Below, piece by piece: positions 31,799-41,235 of a stretch of 48,899 bases of DNA. The position numbers and the translations under genes were made by a program. Below the pieces are notes generated by a model. The model did not search any database. It worked only from the letters and a program-made list of their open reading frames with translations, and had not been told where the DNA came from. The stretch's first letter is position 1, and the number at the start of each line of letters is the position of its first letter. The stretch is from Pseudomonas sp. AKS31. Its GTDB lineage: Bacteria > Pseudomonadota > Gammaproteobacteria > Pseudomonadales > Pseudomonadaceae. The stretch lies in contig NZ_JAMLFX010000005.1 in NCBI RefSeq assembly GCF_023634765.1, positions 322,200 through 371,098 on the forward strand, read 5' to 3'.

Positions 31799-32748
31799 GG
31801 CTGGTCCTCCCGTTGGCCGGTCAGGGTCGCGAGAAACAGCATGATCAGCCGCTTGTCCTCTTCACTCGGCATGCGCCCCAACTGGTACTGGAACATCACA
31901 TCCACCGCCCGCTCGAGGGTGGGTGCCGAGCCGTCGTGAAAGTACGGCGCGGTGATCGCGACATTGCGCAGGCTCGGCACCTTGAACACTGCGCGGTCCG
32001 CTTCATCGCCGGTCACGTTGAAGCGGCCCTGATCGGCCAGGGTCGGGTTGCCGCGATCGGCGATGTAATCGCCGAACACGCCGAATTTCTGGAACATGTT
32101 GCCGCCGATGTTCACCCCCTGATGGCAGGCAATGCAGCCGTGCTCCTTGAAGCGCTGGTAACCGTACTTTTCATCCAGGGTAAGGATGTCGGTATTGCCC
32201 TGCAGGTATTGATCGAAGCGCGAATCGGGCGTCAGCAGGGTGCGTTCAAAACTGGCCAGCGCCTGCTGGACATTGGCCTGGGTCACGCCGTCCGGGTAGC
32301 TGGCGGCGAAATCGCGACGGTAGTCGGGGTCGTTGCCGATGCGTTCGATCACGGTGCGCCAGTCGCTGCCCATTTCATGGGGGCTGGTGACGACGACGTT
32401 GCTTTGCTCCTCGAGCGTTTTAACGCGGCCATCCCAGAACTGGCGGAAGTTGAGGGCTGCGTTGAACACGGTCGGTGTGTTGACGGCGACCGGTTTGCCA
32501 TCGAAACCCAGTGACAAGGCGCGGCTGTCGGCGCCGTTCTTGTCCAGTTGGTGGCAGCTGGCGCAGGACAGCGTGTTGTTGATCGATAGCCGTGGCTCGT
32601 GGAACAAGCGTCGACCGAGTTCCACGCGCCGGGCATCCTGCTGCGGTATCGCGGGCAACGGTTTGAGTGGCTCGTTCAGCGGCTCGGCACTGGCCCCGGC
32701 ACAGAGTCCGCACAGCAGCAACGCTATGGCGTGGTGGAAAAGCTTCAT
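31795..32748 (-). CDS. Di-heme cytochrome c peroxidase (CCP/MauG family)
   Basis: A 317-residue periplasmic protein with a signal peptide (about residues 1-21). Two heme-binding motifs are seen, CASCH (62-66) and CIACH (205-209), the hallmark of bacterial di-heme peroxidases that reduce hydrogen peroxide with electrons from c-type cytochromes. Around the first heme it has the family segment LGRRLFHEPRLSINNTLSCASCHQL. The ATG at 32748 has GGGAGA upstream and begins at the signal peptide; an open frame from 33000 would overlap the upstream gene and is rejected. The stop overlaps the start of the DAHL kinase. Being inside a signalling operon is unusual for this enzyme and suggests a sensing or conditioning role. 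Confidence 0.9.
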   Translation of the reverse strand: MKLFHHAIALLLCGLCAGASAEPLNEPLKPLPAIPQQDARRVELGRRLFHEPRLSINNTLSCASCHQLDKNGADSRALSLGFDGKPVAVNTPTVFNAALNFRQFWDGRVKTLEEQSNVVVTSPHEMGSDWRTVIERIGNDPDYRRDFAASYPDGVTQANVQQALASFERTLLTPDSRFDQYLQGNTDILTLDEKYGYQRFKEHGCIACHQGVNIGGNMFQKFGVFGDYIADRGNPTLADQGRFNVTGDEADRAVFKVPSLRNVAITAPYFHDGSAPTLERAVDVMFQYQLGRMPSEEDKRLIMLFLATLTGQREDQP

Positions 32749-32788
32749 CAGCAATTGTCTCCCTGACTCCAGGCCGGTTGCACAGTGA

Positions 32789-34663
32789 TTATTCAATCGT
32801 CCACGGCGCGGGATCCGTGCCGGCGAGCAACCGCGCAAACGTGTCTGCTGGCATGGCTTGGCTGAAAAAGTAGCCCTGGCCCTCTTCGCAATGATGAGCC
32901 TTGAGAAAGGCCAGTTGCTCGGCGGTTTCGATGCCTTCGGCGATGACATCCAGCTCCAGGCTTTTGCCCAGGTTGATGATCGCGCTGACCAGCGCGGCAT
33001 CGTTGCGGTCGTTGCACAGGTTGCGAATGAACGACTGGTCGATCTTCAGCACATCGATGGGAAACCGCCGCAGGTAGCTCAGGCTGGAATAGCCGGTGCC
33101 GAAATCATCAATAGCCAGACGTGTGCCCAGCGTTTTCAGGCGATTGAGCGCAGTCATCGTCGCCTCGACGTTTTGCATCAGCACGCCTTCGGTGATTTCC
33201 AGTTCCAGCCACTCGGGCGCCAGACCTGTCTGTTCCAGTACGCGTTCGATGCCGGCGACGAAGTCACGCTGGCGAAAATCGATGGGTGAAGTATTGACCG
33301 ACATGCGGATCGGCGGCAGTCCGGCCAGTTGCCAGGCGCGGGTCTGGCGACAGGCCTCCGCCAGCACCCATTTGCTCAGCGGTACGATCAGGCCGCTGTC
33401 CTCGGCCACCGGGATGAAGTCCGACGGATAGACCCAGCCATGCCCCGGTTTCTGCCAGCGCAGCAGTGCTTCGGCACCCACCACTTTGGCACTGCGCAAG
33501 TCGATTTTCGGCTGGTAGTGCAGGACGAATTCATGTTCCTGCAGGGCGCGGCGAATACCCGACTCGATGCTGTGCTGTTCCCGGGCGTGCTGGTTCATGG
33601 CTTCGATAAAAAAGCCGATGTTGTCGGGGCCCTGATCCTTGACGTTGCGCATCGCAGTCTCGGCCTTCTTGATCAGCTCGGTGGCTTCAAGGCCGTCTTC
33701 GGGGTAGACGCTGATGCCGACGCTGGCGGTGACGCTGACATCGTGCCCGGCAATCGCCTGCGGCAGGCGAATGGCAGCGAGAAGTTTTTCCGCGATGCCG
33801 TGGGTTTGCTGAGGGTGGTTGATGTCGCCGAGGATCACCACGAACTCGTCGGAACCGTAGCGAAACACCGAGTCGGAATCACGCACGCAGGACAACAGTT
33901 GCCGGGCGACCCGTTTGAGCATCTCGTCACCCGCCGGATGGCCCAGCGCATTGTTGATGCGCTTGAAGCGGTCCAGGCCGAGAAACATCACCACCAATTG
34001 TTTGTCATGCCGTCGGCACACCGCCATGGCCTGACTCAGGCGATCACCGAGCAGCGTGCTGTTGGGCAGCTCCGTGAGGCTGTCGTATTGCAGCAGGTGC
34101 GAAACCTTGAGCAGTTCGTGCACCCGCGCCTCGATGGTTCGCTCAAGGCTGAGCATCTTCAGCGCCGCGTCCTGCGCCAGTTGCCATTTCCACGTCAGGG
34201 CGTTGGCCATCTGGCGGATTTCCAGACTGTCGAACGGCTTTTTCAGGATCAGTAACTGATCGCCGAACTCCAGTCGTTCGGCCATCGCTTCCCAGCTGTA
34301 GTCGCTGTAGGCGGTGCACAAGGCGATTTGCAGGTTCGGGTCGACCCGCCATAGTTGCTCGATGGTTTCCAGGCCATCCCAGCCGGGCGGCATGCGCATG
34401 TCGATAAAGGCGAGGGCGTAGGGGGTGCCACTGGCCAGTGCGCGGTTGACCAGCGCCAGCGCTTCCTGGCCCTGATAGGCGGAGTCGAGCTGAAAGCTCA
34501 GGTGCGGCGTCTGCTGAGTGCCGAACAACGTTTGCTCCAGTTGCTGCAAATCGGCGGCGTCTGGAACCTGTGGGGCAAGGATCTTGCGAAAGTCATCGTG
34601 GATCGCCGGCGTGTCGTCGATGATCAGGATGCGCCGGTTGGTCTGGGGAAAAGGCGTTTTCAT
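32789..34663 (-). CDS. Receiver-GGDEF-EAL protein, probable c-di-GMP phosphodiesterase
   Basis: A 624-residue cytoplasmic protein with receiver, GGDEF and EAL domains. The receiver (about 1-150) has phospho-Asp in AFIDMRMP and the same insertion as its neighbours. The GGDEF domain is altered: the active loop is GSDEF (270-274), and the first metal-binding Asp is Gly229 (GLDRFK), so cyclase activity is doubtful. The RxxD inhibitory site is kept (RDSD). The EAL domain looks complete: EALLRW (398-403), [46 protein letters not shown] and QGY. It starts at 34663 with GGAGGACGAGGC upstream and overlaps the previous gene by 4 bp. It is the likely phosphodiesterase half of a cyclase/phosphodiesterase pair. 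Confidence 0.9.
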   Translation of the reverse strand: MKTPFPQTNRRILIIDDTPAIHDDFRKILAPQVPDAADLQQLEQTLFGTQQTPHLSFQLDSAYQGQEALALVNRALASGTPYALAFIDMRMPPGWDGLETIEQLWRVDPNLQIALCTAYSDYSWEAMAERLEFGDQLLILKKPFDSLEIRQMANALTWKWQLAQDAALKMLSLERTIEARVHELLKVSHLLQYDSLTELPNSTLLGDRLSQAMAVCRRHDKQLVVMFLGLDRFKRINNALGHPAGDEMLKRVARQLLSCVRDSDSVFRYGSDEFVVILGDINHPQQTHGIAEKLLAAIRLPQAIAGHDVSVTASVGISVYPEDGLEATELIKKAETAMRNVKDQGPDNIGFFIEAMNQHAREQHSIESGIRRALQEHEFVLHYQPKIDLRSAKVVGAEALLRWQKPGHGWVYPSDFIPVAEDSGLIVPLSKWVLAEACRQTRAWQLAGLPPIRMSVNTSPIDFRQRDFVAGIERVLEQTGLAPEWLELEITEGVLMQNVEATMTALNRLKTLGTRLAIDDFGTGYSSLSYLRRFPIDVLKIDQSFIRNLCNDRNDAALVSAIINLGKSLELDVIAEGIETAEQLAFLKAHHCEEGQGYFFSQAMPADTFARLLAGTDPAPWTIE

Positions 34664-36918
34664 GCCTCGTCCTCCTTCGGCGCCAGACGGGCACTGTCCT
34701 TGAGCAAATGCCCGGCCTGTTCGGCGCTGACCGCTGCGCTGAAATACATGCCCCGGGTGCTGGGCAGCGGGGTTGCAGCGGGGGGCGTGCAAGGTTGATC
34801 CGGCGACGGCTGGCCTTCAGCAATGATGCCGATGTCCAGATCCCGGGCGAAGTTGACGATCGCGCGCAGGGCGTTGGCACTGGCGACATCGTGGGCGGCG
34901 CTGTCGACGAAACTCTGCGCCAGTTTGAGGTGATTGACCCGGTAGGTTTTCAGGTAGTCGAACGAGGAGTATTCGGTGCCGAAATCATCGATGGCGATGC
35001 TCACGCCCAGTTCACGCAGGCGTGGCAGCGCGTCGTTGTGCGTCCACTTGGTCTGGGCCAGCGTGGCCTCGGTGACATCGAAGCGCAGATCCCATGGGGC
35101 GAGTTCCCAGCGCGCGGTGGTGCGCAGCACGTTGTAGATCAGCTCGGGGCCGCTCTTGAGTTGGGCCAGCGAGAGTTTGATCGCCATCACCGGTGGCGCG
35201 ACGCCGTCGTTACGCCACAGATGCATCTGGTGACAGGCGTGATCCAGCACCCAGCGCCCGAGTGGAATGATTGCGCCGGTTTTCTCCGCGATCGGCACGA
35301 AGTCGGCGGCCGGCAGCAGACCACGCCGGGGATGCTGCCAGAGGACTTGTGCCTCCATGCCGAGAATCCTGCCGCTGTGCAGATCGACTTCCGGCGCATA
35401 GCGCAGCATCAGCTCATTGCCCTCCAGGGCCGTCATCAATTCGCCGACGAGGGTCATGCGTTCGGCCACTTCCCGGGAGATGTCCTCGGAATGGAAGTGG
35501 TACTGGTTGCGCCCCATTTCCTTGGCGCGGTACAGCGCCATGTCGGCCTGTCCGAGCAGCGTGTCGGCATCGAGGCTGAGTTTGCTGTAACTGCTGATGC
35601 CGATGCTGACTGAAATGTGCAGGGCATTGCCGGCCAGGTGGTAGGGCGCCAGCAGCGTGTCGCGGATATTGGCGGCCATCGCGGCGGACTGGGTCGGATC
35701 ACTGACGTCCAGTTGCAGGATCGCGAATTCGTCGCCGCCCAGGCGCGCCACTACGTCGCTTTCGCGGACACCGCACTTGATGCGCCGGGCGACTTCCTGC
35801 AGCAGCAGATCGCCCACCGGGTGGCCCAGGGTGTCATTGATCCGCTTGAAGTGGTCGAGGTCCAGGTAGAACACTGCGAACGGCATGGCGCCGCGTCGCG
35901 CGGCGGCGAATGCCTGATGCAGACGTTCGATCAACGTGGCGCGATTGGCCAGCCCCGTCAGGCCATCGGAGCGCGCCAGCAAGGCCAGTTTGTCCTCGGC
36001 CAGGCGGCGTTCGGTGATGTCGAGGATGATGCCTTCGACTTCCAGCAGGCGACCTTCCTGATCGCGCACCGGGATGTAGCGGTTCTCCACCCAGCGCCAG
36101 GTGCCCTGGCCGGTGCGCATGCGGAACTCGATGGACGCGCCCGACGCATGCCGATCCAGCACCCGGGCCATGGCGGCATCGACGTTCGCCTGATCGTCCG
36201 GATGAATCAATGCCTGTGCCCAGTCGGGCGACCCCACCAGGTCGGCGGCGACGTGGCCGTAACGGGTGATGTTGTGGGAGATGTACATCAGCGCAAACGA
36301 GGGTTCGCCGCGCAAACGGTAAAGAATGGTCGGGCTGTTCTGCACGATCACATTGGCGTCCGACAGCTCGCGGGTGCGTTCCTGCACCGCTTGTTCCAGC
36401 AGGCTCATCTTCAGTTCGGCGTCTTCGGTCATCTGCCATTTGACCGTGAGGGCGCTGGCCATCTGGCGGATCTCGATCGCGTCGAATGGCTTTTTCAGGA
36501 TCAGCAACCGATCGTTCAGCGCCAGACGCCGGTCGATGTCTTCCCAGGAATAATCGGAATAGGCCGTGCACAAGGCAACTTGCAACTTGGGGTCGGCTTG
36601 CCACAGCCGTTCGATGGTCTCCACACCATCCCAGCCCGGTGGCATGCGCATGTCGATGAACGCCATGGCGTAGGGGCGGTTTTCCCTCAGCGCGGCCTCA
36701 AGCTTTTCCAGGGCTTCGCGGCCCTGAAAGGCCGAATCCAGTTCGAAATGTTGGGATTGCTGTGCGGATGGTGTGCCGAACAACAGGCTCTCGGTTGCGC
36801 CCAGCCCCTCGTCGCCGGGGATGACCGGGCTGAGAATCTTGGCGAAATCGCCATGGATCGCCGGGCTGTCGTCAACGATCAGCACCCGACGGTTGATGTG
36901 CACGGTTGCTGCTGTCAT
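34660..36918 (-). CDS. Receiver-PAS-GGDEF-EAL protein, probable diguanylate cyclase
   Basis: A 752-residue cytoplasmic protein. It has a receiver (about 1-150, phospho-Asp in AFIDMRMP), a PAS domain (about 190-305, ending in [12 protein letters not shown]), a GGDEF domain with intact [10 protein letters not shown] and GGDEF (394-398), and an inhibitory RESD site five residues before it. The EAL domain is degraded: EAL is EAQ (522-524, EAQVLW), the NLS motif is IKLS, the KxD motif is KLA, and QGY is RGM. It should therefore make c-di-GMP and not degrade it. The ATG at 36918 is chosen near the conserved receiver start; an upstream ATG at 36978 is possible, and neither has a strong ribosome-binding site. 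It is the first gene of the five-gene operon. Confidence 0.88.
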   Translation of the reverse strand: MTAATVHINRRVLIVDDSPAIHGDFAKILSPVIPGDEGLGATESLLFGTPSAQQSQHFELDSAFQGREALEKLEAALRENRPYAMAFIDMRMPPGWDGVETIERLWQADPKLQVALCTAYSDYSWEDIDRRLALNDRLLILKKPFDAIEIRQMASALTVKWQMTEDAELKMSLLEQAVQERTRELSDANVIVQNSPTILYRLRGEPSFALMYISHNITRYGHVAADLVGSPDWAQALIHPDDQANVDAAMARVLDRHASGASIEFRMRTGQGTWRWVENRYIPVRDQEGRLLEVEGIILDITERRLAEDKLALLARSDGLTGLANRATLIERLHQAFAAARRGAMPFAVFYLDLDHFKRINDTLGHPVGDLLLQEVARRIKCGVRESDVVARLGGDEFAILQLDVSDPTQSAAMAANIRDTLLAPYHLAGNALHISVSIGISSYSKLSLDADTLLGQADMALYRAKEMGRNQYHFHSEDISREVAERMTLVGELMTALEGNELMLRYAPEVDLHSGRILGMEAQVLWQHPRRGLLPAADFVPIAEKTGAIIPLGRWVLDHACHQMHLWRNDGVAPPVMAIKLSLAQLKSGPELIYNVLRTTARWELAPWDLRFDVTEATLAQTKWTHNDALPRLRELGVSIAIDDFGTEYSSFDYLKTYRVNHLKLAQSFVDSAAHDVASANALRAIVNFARDLDIGIIAEGQPSPDQPCTPPAATPLPSTRGMYFSAAVSAEQAGHLLKDSARLAPKEDEA

Positions 36919-37169
36919 GCCGCGCCGCCCGTGGGCAGGCCTGCTGTGATCATCCGGGGCATCCCTTTCCCTCGCCATTTGCCTGCTTGTATCAGCCGAT
37001 GGAGTCTTGCGCTGTCTTCAGCATAGTCGGCTCCTCGGTACTACGCTTTCGGCCCCGGACAAAGATCGGCGTGAATGCCGGCCAAAATCATCTAGCCTTG
37101 GACTCAGGCGCGGACCGGTGAAGTGTTGGTCGGTGCGTCGTAATTTCCCTGTTTGCTTGAGGCCATGCC
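36919..37169. other. Divergent promoter region of the signalling block
   Basis: This 251-bp gap separates the leftward c-di-GMP/kinase operon from the rightward receiver/HD-GYP-like gene, so both promoters should lie here. A short inverted pair, AGCCGA and TCGGCT, is near 36993-37031. No confident sigma-factor motif was found. Confidence 0.4.
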
Positions 37170-38531
37170 ATGGAAGAGCTATCCGCGCCGATGCCGGCGC
37201 ATCGACCCACAGTACTGCTGGTCGATGACGAGGAGTCGATCCTCAACAGCCTGCGTCGCCTGTTACGCGGCCAACCTTACGATGTGCTGTTGGCCACCAG
37301 CGGCGCCCAGGCGCTGGAGATCCTCGCGCAGCAGCCGGTCAACCTGGTGATGAGCGATGCGCGCATGCCGGGCATGGATGGAGCTTCGTTACTGGCGCAT
37401 GTCCGTGAGCGTTATCCGGCGACTGCGCGGATCATGCTCACCGGCTACGCCGATCCGGCGGCGATCATCAAAGCCATCAATGACGGGCAGATTCACCGTT
37501 ACATCAGCAAGCCGTGGAATGACGAGGAGCTGCTGCTGATTCTGCGCCAGTCCCTCGAACACCAGCATTCCGAGCAGGAGCGCCAGCGCCTGGAGCGCTT
37601 GAACCAGGTGCAGAACGACCAGTTGAAACTGCTCAACAGCACCCTGGAAAAGCATGTCGCGGCGCGCACCGCCGAACTGCAGCAGACCGCCGACATGCTC
37701 GATCTGGCCTACGAAGAGCTCAAGCACAGCTACGTCACCGGCACTGAAGTGTTCTCGCTGCTGGCCAATCTGCGCCTGCCCCCTGCCAAGCAGACCAATC
37801 GGCAGATCATTGAACTGGTGCGCAGCTACTGCAAACAGCACGGGCTGGACGAGGCCACCAGCCGCGACCTGACCATGGCTGCGGCGCTGTACAACGTCGG
37901 TAAGCTGAGTTGGACCGACGCGATGATGACCACGCCCTCGGATCTGCTGCGCCATACCGAACGCGAGCGCTATCGCAGTTATCCGAAGCAGAGCGAATCG
38001 TTGCTCATGACCCTCGACCCGATGAAGGATGCGGCGCGTCTGATCCTGCATCATCAGGAGCGTTGGGACGGCAGCGGCTTTCCCGACCGGCTCAAGGGCG
38101 AGGGCATTCCGTTCGGTTCACGCCTGCTGAAACTGGCGGTGGATTTCGTCGAGTTGCAGCGCGGTCTGATCCTTGAGCGGCAGATGAACAGCGACGAAGC
38201 GCTGCTGTACCTGCGCCAGTACGCCGGGCGCTTGTACGATCCCGATCTGGTCGAAGATTTCATTCAGGTGTGCGCGGCATTCCTCAGCGATGTGACGCTG
38301 GCCGATCCGTCGGTCAAGGTGCTGTCCACCCGGGATCTGGCGGCGGGAATGATCCTGGCGCGCAATCTGAACGCCGATAACGGCATGCTGCTGCTCAACG
38401 CCGGCAAGGTGCTCAGCGCGCTGTTGGTGGAAAAGCTGATTGCGTTCGAAGCCATGGAGGGCGGCAAATACACGATTTTCGTCAAGGTGCCGGAGGAGGT
38501 TGAAGCCGCGCTCAAGGCCCAGGGGGAATGA
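37170..38531 (+). CDS. Receiver protein with degenerate HD-GYP domain
   Basis: A 453-residue cytoplasmic response regulator. The receiver (about 12-130) has Asp19-Asp20, phospho-Asp63 (VMSDARMP) and Lys in ISKPW. A coiled coil (130-190) leads to an HD-GYP-like domain. Its key residues are changed: the HD pair is Tyr241-Asn242 (YNVGK), the HHE motif is HHQ (294-296), GYP is GFP (303-305), and the late Asp motif (ARIVAIAD in active enzymes) reads SRLLKLAVD. It probably no longer cleaves c-di-GMP, but may bind it or act through protein contact. About 100 residues follow the domain. GAGG lies 8 nt upstream of the ATG. Divergence from the c-di-GMP operon suggests membership of the same pathway. 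Confidence 0.85.
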   Translation: MEELSAPMPAHRPTVLLVDDEESILNSLRRLLRGQPYDVLLATSGAQALEILAQQPVNLVMSDARMPGMDGASLLAHVRERYPATARIMLTGYADPAAIIKAINDGQIHRYISKPWNDEELLLILRQSLEHQHSEQERQRLERLNQVQNDQLKLLNSTLEKHVAARTAELQQTADMLDLAYEELKHSYVTGTEVFSLLANLRLPPAKQTNRQIIELVRSYCKQHGLDEATSRDLTMAAALYNVGKLSWTDAMMTTPSDLLRHTERERYRSYPKQSESLLMTLDPMKDAARLILHHQERWDGSGFPDRLKGEGIPFGSRLLKLAVDFVELQRGLILERQMNSDEALLYLRQYAGRLYDPDLVEDFIQVCAAFLSDVTLADPSVKVLSTRDLAAGMILARNLNADNGMLLLNAGKVLSALLVEKLIAFEAMEGGKYTIFVKVPEEVEAALKAQGE

Positions 38532-38598
38532 TTTACGGGATGACCTCAGCGGGGCGCGCATGGGATCCTTGCGGTTTTTCCAGGCCGGTGGCTGACCC

Positions 38599-39033
38599 AT
38601 GACCTCTGCATCCGTTGTCTCTGCAAACCTCATTCATATAGCCGCCGCGCTGTTGCTCAACCCCGAAGGCCAGACCCTGCTGGTGCGCAAGCGTGGCACC
38701 ACGGCGTTCATGCAACCGGGCGGCAAGATCGAGGCGCATGAGTTGCCGGTGCACGCGCTGGCCCGGGAGCTGGAAGAAGAGCTGGGGCTGCGGATCGATC
38801 CTGCGCAGGCCAGCTTTCTCGGCCAGTTCTCGGCGCCTGCGGCCAACGAGCCGGGGTTTGTCGTCCAGGCCGAGATCTTTCAACTGACGATCGCGGCCGA
38901 CGTCACTCCGGCGGCGGAAATCGAGGAAGTGATCTGGGTCGATCCGGCCACTGATCCTGCTGTCGTACTGGCGCCATTGACACGCGACCTGATCCTGCCG
39001 TTTTATCGCAATTCGCTGACGGCCATCGTCTGA
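38599..39033 (+). CDS. NUDIX hydrolase
   Basis: A 144-residue pyrophosphohydrolase with a perfect NUDIX box, from Gly42 to Leu64 (GKIEAHE, then RELEEELGL), which binds Mg2+ and catalyses cleavage of nucleoside diphosphate-linked substrates. The substrate is not predictable from the sequence; MutT-like or nucleotide-sugar activity is possible. It lies 67 bp after the HD-GYP-like gene, and the LysE-type exporter gene begins 23 bp after its stop, so the next three genes may form one transcript. No strong ribosome-binding site is seen before the ATG at 38599. Confidence 0.9.
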   Translation: MTSASVVSANLIHIAAALLLNPEGQTLLVRKRGTTAFMQPGGKIEAHELPVHALARELEEELGLRIDPAQASFLGQFSAPAANEPGFVVQAEIFQLTIAADVTPAAEIEEVIWVDPATDPAVVLAPLTRDLILPFYRNSLTAIV

Positions 39034-39056
39034 TCATCCACGCAAAGGACTTTGCC

Positions 39057-39695
39057 ATGATCCCGCTGCAAGACCTGCTGATTTTTGCTGCTGCCGCGCT
39101 GTTGATGGTGCTGACACCGGGGCCGAACATGATCTACCTGATCTCGCGTTCGATCTGTCAGGGGCGCAAGGCCGGAGTCACCTCGTTGCTCGGCGTGGTC
39201 AGTGGATTCTTTGTGCACATGTTCGCGGCGGCGGCAGGTTTGACCGCGGTGTTTCTGGCGGTGCCGATGGCGTATGAAGTACTGAAGTGGGCCGGTGCGC
39301 TGTACCTGCTGTGGCTGGCCTGGCAAGCAGTGAAACCGGGCGCGCGCTCACCGTTCGAGGCGCAGCAGTTGCCCCCGGACTCGTCGCGAAAGCTGATCAC
39401 CATGGGCTTTCTCACCAGCGCGCTGAATCCGAAAATCGCCGTGTTCTACCTCTCGGTCTTTCCGCAATTCATCACCCCTGAACACGGCTCGGTGTTCACC
39501 CAAAGCATCATTCTCGGCCTGACCCAGATCAGCGTCAGCTTCTGCGTCAATCTGTTGATCGCGCTGTTCGCGGCGGGCATCGCTGCGTGGTTTGTGCGTA
39601 ACCCGACGTGGCTGGCGCTGCAGCGTTATTTCATGGGCTTCGTCCTCGGCGGCCTCGCTGTGCGGCTGATGCTTGAACAACGCAGGACGGCGTGA
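39057..39695 (+). CDS. LysE/RhtB family amino-acid exporter
   Basis: A 212-residue inner-membrane protein with about six helices. The N-terminal LLMVLTPGPNMIYLISRSICQGRKAGVTS is the LysE/RhtB signature (PGPN), and the central GFLTSALNPKIAVFYLSVFPQF is the second conserved segment. Members export amino acids such as threonine, homoserine or lysine; the substrate here is unknown. AAAGGA precedes the ATG. The acetyltransferase gene starts just after its stop, so the two are probably coupled. Confidence 0.92.
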   Translation: MIPLQDLLIFAAAALLMVLTPGPNMIYLISRSICQGRKAGVTSLLGVVSGFFVHMFAAAAGLTAVFLAVPMAYEVLKWAGALYLLWLAWQAVKPGARSPFEAQQLPPDSSRKLITMGFLTSALNPKIAVFYLSVFPQFITPEHGSVFTQSIILGLTQISVSFCVNLLIALFAAGIAAWFVRNPTWLALQRYFMGFVLGGLAVRLMLEQRRTA

Positions 39696-39697
39696 GC

Positions 39698-40195
39698 ATG
39701 TGGATCGAACGGCTGGATGCCAGTCATGCCCTGGCTTACCGCGAACTGATGCTTGAAGCCTATGACCGTCATCCGCAGGCCTTCACCTCAAGCGTGCGCG
39801 AACGCGCGGTGATGCCGTTGAGCTGGTGGGAAGGGCGCCTGACCAGCAAGCTCGATGTGGTGCTTGGCGCGTTTGAAACCGGCACGTTGGCCGGCATCGT
39901 CGGCCTGGCCTTCGAACCGCGCGAGAAGGCTCGTCACAAGGCCACGTTGTTCGGCATGTACGTCTCGGCAGATTTTCGTCAGCACGGCCTGGGCCATGAA
40001 CTGGTGCAGGCAGCCATCGCCGAAGCGCGAAACCACCCGGCGCTGAAACTGCTGCAACTCACCGTTACCGCCGGCAATGACGCCGCGTTCAATCTCTACC
40101 AACGCTGCGGCTTCATCCAGTTCGGCCTCGAACCGCTGGCGGTGCGGGTGGGCGAAGACTATTTCGACAAGATCCACATGTGGCGACAGCTCTGA
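39698..40195 (+). CDS. GNAT family N-acetyltransferase
   Basis: A 165-residue acetyl-CoA-dependent acetyltransferase. The GNAT core is visible: the beta4 strand KATLFGMYVSADFRQHGLGHELVQAAI with the acetyl-CoA-binding Q/RxxGxG/A pattern (RQHGLG), and the C-terminal LTVTAGNDAAFNLYQRCGF, the usual NxxAxxLYxKxGF motif. The substrate is unknown. The ATG at 39698 is preferred over a GTG at 39692 overlapping the exporter stop, because AGGA is then 10 nt upstream rather than 4. It is the last gene before a REP pair. Confidence 0.9.
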   Translation: MWIERLDASHALAYRELMLEAYDRHPQAFTSSVRERAVMPLSWWEGRLTSKLDVVLGAFETGTLAGIVGLAFEPREKARHKATLFGMYVSADFRQHGLGHELVQAAIAEARNHPALKLLQLTVTAGNDAAFNLYQRCGFIQFGLEPLAVRVGEDYFDKIHMWRQL

Positions 40196-40210
40196 TATTG
40201 CGCTGATCCC

Positions 40211-40299
40211 TGTGGGAGCGAGCCTGCTCGCGAAGGCAATCTGACAGTCACTATTTTCGTGTCTGATACATCGCTTTCGCGAGCAGGCTCGCTCCCACA
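40211..40299. repeat. Inverted REP pair between convergent genes
   Basis: The arms 40211-40234 and 40276-40299 are exact 24-nt complements of the GTGGGAGCGAGCCTGCTCGC family, with a 41-nt spacer, the same geometry as the pair at 25046-25134. It lies 16 bp after the acetyltransferase stop and 7 bp before the metR stop, and may also terminate both. Confidence 0.9.
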
Positions 40300-40305
40300 A
40301 GTGAC

Positions 40306-41235
40306 TCAGCGAACCGCGCTGACGCCGTCCAGGGTCGAGAACGAGGTGTCTTTCGCCGTCAGCAGAAAATCGCGCATGTACGGGGCATCGAGCATGTCGG
40401 TGCGAATCGCCGCGTACAAAGTCGCGAACAAACCTTTTTCCCCCAATCGTTTGCCCTTCACATAACCGCGCGAGCTATATTCGTGCAGCGCCCAGTGCGG
40501 CATGCCACAGACGCCTCGGCCGCTGGCGACCAGTTGCATCATCATCACCGTCAGCTCCGAGGTGCGCACTTGTGCCGGCTCGATGTCGGCCGGTTCCAGA
40601 AAGCGCGTGAAGATGTCGAGGCGGTCGCGTTCCACCGGGTAGGTGATCAGCGTTTCCGTCAGCAAGTCTTCGGGGACGATGTACGGTTTACCCGCGAGAG
40701 CATGCTGATTGGCCACGGCGAGCATGGCTTCGTAGGTGAACAGCGGAACATAGGTGATGCCGGCGATTTCCAGTGGATCAGACGTCACCACCAGATCCAG
40801 ATCACCACGTGCCAGTGCCGGCAGCGGTGCAAAAGCGAAGCCTGAGGCGAGGTCGAGTTCGACTTCCGGCCAGGCATCGCGGAACTGGTCGATGGTCGGC
40901 ATCAGCCACTGGAAGCAGCTGTGGCATTCGATGGCCATGTGCAAACGCCCGGCGGTGCCACCGGCCAGACGACCGATATCCCGTTCGGCGGCGCGCAACA
41001 GCGGCAGGGTTGCGTCGGCCAGTTGCAGCAGGCGCAAACCGGCACTGGTGAAACGCACCGGCTTGGTCTTGCGCACGAACAGGGCCATGCCCAAGCGTTC
41101 CTCAAGCTCCTTGAACTGGTGGGACAATGCCGACTGCGTCAGGTGCAGACGGTCGGCGGCATCGACCAGGCTGTCGGCTTCACGCAAGGCGTGCAGGGTT
41201 TTCAGGTGACGGATTTCAAGCACCGAAGGCTCCAT
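40306..41235 (-). CDS. metR: LysR-type regulator of methionine synthesis
   Basis: A 309-residue LysR regulator that follows E. coli MetR closely along its length: IRHLKTLHALREADSLVDAA with TQSALSHQFKELEERLG in the helix-turn-helix, then MAIECHSCFQWLMP, GDLDLVVTSDPLEIAGITYVPLF and ETLITYPVERDRLDIFTRFL. MetR activates metE/metH and other sulphur genes with homocysteine as co-effector. The ATG at 41235 is chosen to match the family N-terminus; a TTG at 41259 is a weaker alternative and neither has a good ribosome-binding site. No metE gene is adjacent, unlike the classic divergent arrangement. Confidence 0.92.
   Translation of the reverse strand: MEPSVLEIRHLKTLHALREADSLVDAADRLHLTQSALSHQFKELEERLGMALFVRKTKPVRFTSAGLRLLQLADATLPLLRAAERDIGRLAGGTAGRLHMAIECHSCFQWLMPTIDQFRDAWPEVELDLASGFAFAPLPALARGDLDLVVTSDPLEIAGITYVPLFTYEAMLAVANQHALAGKPYIVPEDLLTETLITYPVERDRLDIFTRFLEPADIEPAQVRTSELTVMMMQLVASGRGVCGMPHWALHEYSSRGYVKGKRLGEKGLFATLYAAIRTDMLDAPYMRDFLLTAKDTSFSTLDGVSAVR

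Noticed and set aside
32749..33000. Extended N-terminus for the cytochrome c peroxidase
   Set aside because: The extension runs inside the EAL gene in another frame. The Met at 32748 begins a good signal peptide with GGGAGA upstream.
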